Source: Actinospineispora acaciae DSM 45401
GTDB taxonomy: Bacteria; Actinomycetota; Actinomycetes; Mycobacteriales; Pseudonocardiaceae
NCBI RefSeq assembly: GCF_000620785.1
Contig: NZ_JIAI01000002.1
Location: 936,177-1,000,176, forward strand
Length of the DNA stretch: 64,000 nucleotides
Direction: 5' to 3'
Shown here piece after piece: positions 57,351 through 64,000 of the stretch. The notes beneath the pieces were generated by a model. The model worked only from the letters and a program-made list of their open reading frames with translations. It was not told the origin of the DNA and ran no database searches. Numbering within the stretch: the stretch's first letter is position 1; each line of letters begins with the position of its first letter. The translations under genes were made by a program, and so were the position numbers.

Positions 57351-57438
57351 GTCCTAGTACACAGTCAAGAGATGTGTACTAGAACAGCTTGACACCAACC
57401 CTCGATGATTGGCCGAACAGGTGTTGGCGTGCTAGAAC
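57351..57438. promoter_or_regulatory. Three GTNCTAGNAC sites, candidate GntR operators
   Basis: GTCCTAGTAC (57351-57360), GTACTAGAAC (57376-57385) and GTGCTAGAAC (57429-57438) all fit GTNCTAGNAC. The first two form a larger inverted repeat, CTAGTACAC-N11-GTGTACTAG, with centres 25 bp apart. They fill the 223-bp divergent promoter region between the cysteine-rich gene and the GntR gene. HutC-type GntR proteins use sites of this form. Confidence 0.72.
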
Positions 57439-57468
57439 GCGATACGGCTCAGTGCGAGGGAGGTGGTC

Positions 57469-58224
57469 ATGCCGAGTATCGAACGTACCGAGCCGCCGTA
57501 CCTACAGATCGTGCGGCACATCCGTGAGGAGATCCTCTCCGGTCGCCTCGCCGAGGGGGACCGGGTGCCCTCGGCCAGGCAGATCGTCGCGGACTGGGAC
57601 GTCGCGCTCGCCACGGCCTCCAAAGCACTCAACGCGTTGCGAGCCGAGGGCTTGGTGCAGGGCATCCCAGGCGTGGGCACTGTGGTCGCCGCGCAAGGCT
57701 CGCTGTACCGCTCGGCTCGGGACCGCCGGCTGGCGATCCACCGCACCGGCAAGATCTATCCGCCCGGTCACTACGCCCGCATCCGAGCCGCGGAGCTGAC
57801 GACCGCGCCGGAACGAGTGGCGGCCGCGCTCGGGCTGGACACCGGAGCGCCTGTGATCCGGCGTCAACGCACCACCTACGACAGTGACGACACGCCCGTG
57901 TCGACCTCGACCAGCTGGTTCGACGGTGACCTCGCCGGCACGTGCCCTGACCTGCTCGTCGCCGAGCGGATCGAACAAGGCACGTCGAGCTATATCGAGG
58001 CCCGGACCGGCCGCGTGGCCGCCGCCGGCTACGACCAGCTCGCCGCCGGCGCGGCCAGCGAGGACATTGCCGCCGAGTTGGGTATCGCGCCTGGCATGCC
58101 GGTCCTGCTCGCGCAGAACCGATGGGTCGACGAAACCGGCCGCGTCATCGAGTACGGCGAATCGGTCTCCCCGCCCGACAGGTGGGCCTTCTACGAGTAC
58201 ACGATCAGGAGCGACGCGACGTGA
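57469..58224 (+). CDS. HutC-type GntR regulator
   Basis: A 251-residue GntR regulator. The winged helix is at about residues 8-75 (PPYLQIVRHIREEILSGRLA, RVPSARQIVADWDVALATAS). The UTRA ligand domain is at about 90-245 (RIRAAELTTAPERVAAALGL, VLLAQNRWVDETGRVIEYGE). GGGAGG precedes the ATG. The stop overlaps the purC GTG, so regulator and enzyme are co-expressed. A purine intermediate as ligand is possible but unproven. Confidence 0.92.
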   Translation: MPSIERTEPPYLQIVRHIREEILSGRLAEGDRVPSARQIVADWDVALATASKALNALRAEGLVQGIPGVGTVVAAQGSLYRSARDRRLAIHRTGKIYPPGHYARIRAAELTTAPERVAAALGLDTGAPVIRRQRTTYDSDDTPVSTSTSWFDGDLAGTCPDLLVAERIEQGTSSYIEARTGRVAAAGYDQLAAGAASEDIAAELGIAPGMPVLLAQNRWVDETGRVIEYGESVSPPDRWAFYEYTIRSDAT

Positions 58225-59078
58225 AGCTGGTGCACAGCGGCAAGGTTCGGGACCTTTACGAACTCGAGGACGGTGACCTGCTGTTGGTCGCCTCCGACCG
58301 GGTATCGGTCTACGACGTCAGCCTCCCGACGCCGGTCCCGGACAAGGGCAAGGTGCTGACCGCGCTGTCGGTGTGGTGGTTCGAGCAGCTCGCCGACGTC
58401 GTACCCAACCACCTGATCTCGGCCGCCGACGTGCCCGCCGAGTACGCCGGGCGCGCTGTCCGCTGCAAGCCACTGCGCATGATCCCCGTGGAGTGCATTG
58501 CTCGCGGCTACCTGGCCGGCCTGGGCCTGCGCGAGTACCAACGCGACGGCGCCGTGTCCGGCGTGCCACTGCCGCCGGGCCTGACCGAGGGCAGCAAGTT
58601 GCCGACGCCGGTCTTCACGCCGACCACCAAGTACAGCGACACCGGCCACGACGAGTTCATCACGTTCGACGACGTCATCGACCAGGTTGGGCGTGAGACG
58701 GCCGAGCGGTTGCGCGACCTGACGCTGGAGATCTACACCCGCGGCGCCGAACGGGCTGCCCAGAACGGCATCATCATCGCCGACACGAAGGTCGAGTTCG
58801 GCTGGAGCGCGGACGGCACCCTGACGCTCGGCGATGAGGTTCTCACCTCGGACTCCTCCCGGTTCTGGCGAGTCGAAGAATGGGAGCCCGGCCGGCCGGG
58901 CGGCCAACGCGCCTACGACAAGCAGTACGTCCGAGACTGGAGCCTGACCACCGGCTGGGACAAGACAGAACCCGGCCCGGCAATGCCCGACGACGTCGTG
59001 CGCGCCACCCAGCAGCGCTACATCGATGTCTACGAACGCATCACCGGACAGACCTGGCGGAACGGAGACAAGCCATGA
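58221..59078 (+). CDS. purC: SAICAR synthetase (PurC), regulator-linked copy
   Basis: A 285-residue SAICAR synthetase-family enzyme that joins CAIR and aspartate with ATP in purine synthesis. Blocks are LVHSGKVRDLYELEDGDLLL, ASDRVSVYDVSLPTPVPDKG, IPVECIARGYLAGLGLREYQ, TKYSDTGHDEFITFDDVID, IIIADTKVEFGWSADG and LTSDSSRFW. The usual SAFD is SVYD. It is not beside other pur genes, has its own GntR regulator, and its stop overlaps a small gene (ATGA). It may be a second, specialised copy. Confidence 0.92.
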   Translation: MKLVHSGKVRDLYELEDGDLLLVASDRVSVYDVSLPTPVPDKGKVLTALSVWWFEQLADVVPNHLISAADVPAEYAGRAVRCKPLRMIPVECIARGYLAGLGLREYQRDGAVSGVPLPPGLTEGSKLPTPVFTPTTKYSDTGHDEFITFDDVIDQVGRETAERLRDLTLEIYTRGAERAAQNGIIIADTKVEFGWSADGTLTLGDEVLTSDSSRFWRVEEWEPGRPGGQRAYDKQYVRDWSLTTGWDKTEPGPAMPDDVVRATQQRYIDVYERITGQTWRNGDKP

Positions 59079-59299
59079 CCTGGCCGCACTACAACCAAGA
59101 CCAACTCGTCGACGACGTGATCGCCCTGCTGGCCGAGAAGGGCATCACCACCGTTCCGGACCCAGCCCAGGCCGCACGGCGGGAGCAAGGAGCCGCACAA
59201 CTGCTCTCCGGCCTGTGCGTCATACCCACGCGCGCACCCGAGAAGGTCCTCGACCTGGACGGCCAAGCCCGCTACAACCGGCTCGTTCACGGCGACTGA
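59075..59299 (+). CDS. Small hypothetical protein, 74 aa
   Basis: Not recognised. 74 residues, predicted helical (WPHYNQDQLVDDVIALLAEK, AARREQGAAQLLSGLCVIPT), ending LDGQARYNRLVHGD. The ATG overlaps the purC stop and an AACGGAGAC site lies upstream, so it is very probably translated with purC. It has no cysteine cluster or signal peptide. It may be a small partner of this PurC. Confidence 0.65.
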   Translation: MTWPHYNQDQLVDDVIALLAEKGITTVPDPAQAARREQGAAQLLSGLCVIPTRAPEKVLDLDGQARYNRLVHGD

Positions 59300-59439
59300 A
59301 GAGAAGGCTTGGCAGGCGGAACGTGACCAATGCCACATCTTGGTTTTTACTCCGTGTTCGACCGGTGCCGTTGGGTTACCGGTGGGAGGCGGGCGTGTTG
59401 ACGCTTCGTACGCAAGGAATAGCGCGCGCCGCCCCGGCG

Positions 59440-59445
59440 TAATCT
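59440..59445 (+). promoter_or_regulatory. -10 hexamer of leaderless rpe promoter
   Basis: TAATCT ends 6 nt before the rpe GTG with no Shine-Dalgarno sequence between. It probably drives rpe-ribE-ribBA. The 150-bp gap upstream shows nothing else. Confidence 0.5.
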
Positions 59446-59451
59446 GCGGAC

Positions 59452-60147
59452 GTGACCTCGATGATCGCGCCGAGCATCCTGTCCGCCGACTTCGCGCGGC
59501 TCGCGGAGGAGGCGGCCGCCGTGGACGGCGGGGCGGGCGGGGCGGACTGGCTGCACGTCGACGTGATGGACGGCCACTTCGTACCGAACCTGACCATCGG
59601 CCTGCCCGTCGTCCAGTCGCTGCTGAGCTGTACCGACACCCCGCTGGACTGTCACCTCATGATCGAGGACCCCGACCGGTGGGCGATCGGGTACGCCGAG
59701 GCCGGCGCCTACAACGTCACGGTGCACGTGGAGGCCGCGAAGGACCCGGTCGCGCTGGCCGCGAACCTGCGGGCGGCGGGGGCCAAAGCGGGGCTGTCGG
59801 TCAAACCGGACACCCCGCTGGAGCCCTACCTGGACGTGCTGCGGCACTACGACACGCTGCTGGTGATGAGCGTGGAGCCCGGCTTCGGCGGCCAGGGGTT
59901 CATCCCGCACGTGCTGGACAAGGTGCGCACCGCGCGGCGACTGGTGGACACCGGACAGCTCACCGTGCTGGTGGAGATCGACGGCGGGATCAATGACGAC
60001 ACCATCGAGGCGGCGGCCGAGGCCGGGGTGGACTGCTTCGTCGCCGGCTCCGCGGTGTACGGGGCCGACGACCCGGCGGCGGCGGTGCGCCGGCTGCGGG
60101 CCAAGGCGGAACTGATGTCCGGGCGCCACGGCGAAGGGGAGAAGTGA
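59452..60147 (+). CDS. rpe: Ribulose-phosphate 3-epimerase
   Basis: A 231-residue TIM-barrel epimerase of the pentose phosphate pathway. Blocks are [73 protein letters not shown] and FVAGSAVYG. Its TGA shares a base with the ribE ATG. In Mycobacterium ribG (ribD) follows rpe; here ribE does. Confidence 0.97.
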   Translation: MTSMIAPSILSADFARLAEEAAAVDGGAGGADWLHVDVMDGHFVPNLTIGLPVVQSLLSCTDTPLDCHLMIEDPDRWAIGYAEAGAYNVTVHVEAAKDPVALAANLRAAGAKAGLSVKPDTPLEPYLDVLRHYDTLLVMSVEPGFGGQGFIPHVLDKVRTARRLVDTGQLTVLVEIDGGINDDTIEAAAEAGVDCFVAGSAVYGADDPAAAVRRLRAKAELMSGRHGEGEK

Positions 60148-60811
60148 TGTTCACCGGCATCGTGGAAGAGGTCGGCGAGGTGCGCGAGGTGGCCTCGGAC
60201 GCCGGCTCCGACGTGGTCCGGCTGGTCATCGAGGGTCCGGTGGTCACCTCGGACGCCAAGCACGGCGACTCGATAGCGGTGAACGGGACCTGCCTGACGG
60301 TCGTCGACATCTCCGGCACCCGCTTCGGCGTGGAGATGACCCCGGAGACGCTGCGCCGCACCAGCCTGGCCAGGGTCGAGGCCGGTAACAAGGTGAACCT
60401 GGAGCGGGCCATGGCCAACGGCCAGCGCTTCGGCGGGCACATCGTGCAGGGCCACGTGGACGGCACCGAGTCGGTGATATCCCGCACAACCGGAGAGCGG
60501 ACCGCCGAGATCAGGTTCACGCTATCTGCAGAGCTGGCCCGTTACGTGGTGGAGAAGGGCTCGATCACGGTGGACGGGGTGTCGCTCACGGTGGCCTCGC
60601 TGGACCGCGACAGCTTCACCGTGGCGCTCATCCCGACCACCCTCGCCGAGACCAACCTCGCCGTGCGGCGGCCCGGCGATCGGGTCAACATCGAGGTGGA
60701 CGTGCTGGCCAAGTACGTCGAGCGACTGGTCTCGGCCTACCGACCGGGGCCAGCGGGGGAGGCACCGCCGGTGGCGGCGGGGCCGGCCGAGGAAGGCGGT
60801 GCCAGGTCGTG

Positions 60812-60815
<4 letters not shown>
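60147..60815 (+). CDS. ribE: Riboflavin synthase alpha chain
   Basis: Dismutates two 6,7-dimethyl-8-ribityllumazines to riboflavin. 222 residues in two lumazine-binding repeats. The start is [12 protein letters not shown]. The repeats have [16 protein letters not shown] and [16 protein letters not shown], with [13 protein letters not shown] at the domain boundary. The last 25 residues are Pro/Ala-rich. It is coupled to rpe and ribBA by overlaps. Confidence 0.96.
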
Positions 60816-63132
<2,317 letters not shown>

Positions 63133-63139
<7 letters not shown>

Positions 63140-63975
63140 GGCAGGCTTCGTTCCAGCGCCTGCCAGCCGGTGTCACGCTCGCGGGCGCGGGCCTCGGCCC
63201 CGCCGCCGCCGCGCAGGCCGAACAGCCGCTTGGCGTAGAGCAGGTAGCCCACCACCGCCAGGTTGATCACCAGCGTGATGATCTTGGGGGCGCTGATCCG
63301 GCCGGTCAGCTCGTAGACCTCCGGGATCAGCAGCAGCGAGGTGGCCACGAACGTGAGGTACTCCGCCCACCGCTTGCCCAGCCACAGCCCGACCGCCTCG
63401 ACCCCCTCCAGTACCGCGTAACCGGCCAGCACCAGCCCGACCAGGTGCAGGGTGAACGAGGAGGCCTCGAACGCGCGCCGCAGCTCGTGCACCAAGCCGT
63501 TGCCGGCCAGACCGTTCGGCCCGCCGACCCCGCCCTGCAGGTCGTCGAGCACCCGGGAGAACTCCGCGCTCAGCACCGGCCGCTCGGCCGCGAACAGGAA
63601 CACCGCCACCGCCAGCGCGCCGAGCACCACGAAGTGCAGCAGCCTGTCCAACGCGATCAGCCGCAGCACATAGCGGTCGCGCAGCGGCCGGCCCCGCAGC
63701 GGCAGCCGGATGCTGGCCCGGTCGGGCAGATGCTCGGTGACCGGACCGCGAGGCGGCGCCAGCGGGATCCAGGCGTCGCAGCGCAGGCAGCGGTGCCAGC
63801 GCAGCCCGTCACCCGGCTCGCGCACCACCAGCGCGTCCTCCGGCCGCACGCGGGCCACGTCCATGCCGAGCAGCTCGTGCCCGCCCAGCCCGCACGCGAT
63901 CAGCTCGTAGTGGAACCTGGGCCGCCAGCCGGTGGGCCGTACCACCCCCGGCGGGGCCGACGCGGGCTCGTCCAT
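63133..63975 (-). CDS. DUF2127-family membrane protein
   Basis: A 280-residue protein. The N-terminal cytoplasmic part has a Cys pair (LRWHRCLRCDAWIPLAP), perhaps a small zinc site. About four membrane helices follow (LLHFVVLGALAVAVFLFAAE, LHLVGLVLAGYAVLEGVEAV, YLTFVATSLLLIPEVYEL, IITLVINLAVVGYLLYAKRL). The tail is Gly- and Arg-rich. DUF2127 proteins are uncharacterised membrane proteins. The start lies 25 bp from the window edge, so its promoter is not visible. Confidence 0.85.
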
Positions 63976-64000
63976 CGGAACGATCCTGGTCTGATCACCG

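Overview
The window is chromosomal DNA of a high-GC actinobacterium, most likely of the order Pseudonocardiales (inference). The grounds are frequent GTG starts, ATGA/GTGA gene overlaps, and the marker set ThyX, BldD, mIHF, PyrR and a PriA without a usable Walker A motif. No tRNA, rRNA, CRISPR array, transposase or phage gene was seen.

The backbone is the conserved actinobacterial housekeeping block. In order it holds thyX, RNase J, aroK-aroB-aroQ, pepQ-nusB, bldD/pyrR-pyrB-pyrC-carA-carB-pyrF, mihF-gmk-rpoZ-coaBC-metK-priA, def-fmt-rsmB and rpe-ribE-ribBA-ribH. From the order usual in relatives, dapA (before RNase J), aroC (before aroK), efp (between pepQ and nusB) and ribD (between rpe and ribE) are not where they would be expected.

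Three accessory blocks interrupt the backbone. (1) 12.9-21.0 kb, between nusB and pyrR: a FadR-type regulator faces a six-gene operon (aspartase-like lyase, three-part amino-acid ABC importer, flavin amine oxidase, aldo/keto reductase). A CGNR regulator facing a SnoaL-like gene follows, then bldD. (2) 36.6-53.5 kb, between priA and def: an amino-acid dehydrogenase with a TetR regulator; a scar of three truncated genes (permease, flavin reductase, SDR); two crotonases beside a double HxlR regulator; and a TetR-controlled set of two APC permeases, an acyl-CoA dehydrogenase, an ADP-forming acyl-CoA synthetase and a ThDP decarboxylase. (3) 56.5-59.3 kb, between rsmB and rpe: a GntR regulator, a purC and three small unknown genes.

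Regulatory DNA is unusually readable. There are seven leaderless-type promoters (a -10 hexamer 6-8 nt before a start codon), a PyrR-binding leader hairpin, paired operators beside most accessory regulators, and a 22-bp perfect palindrome before ppk2. A roughly 200-bp array of about 24-bp hairpin units with compensatory changes lies just upstream of RNase J. The accessory blocks look like substrate-specific catabolic modules for amino acids or related amines, each with its own regulator. That reading is inferred from enzyme families and layout; no substrate can be named from sequence alone.
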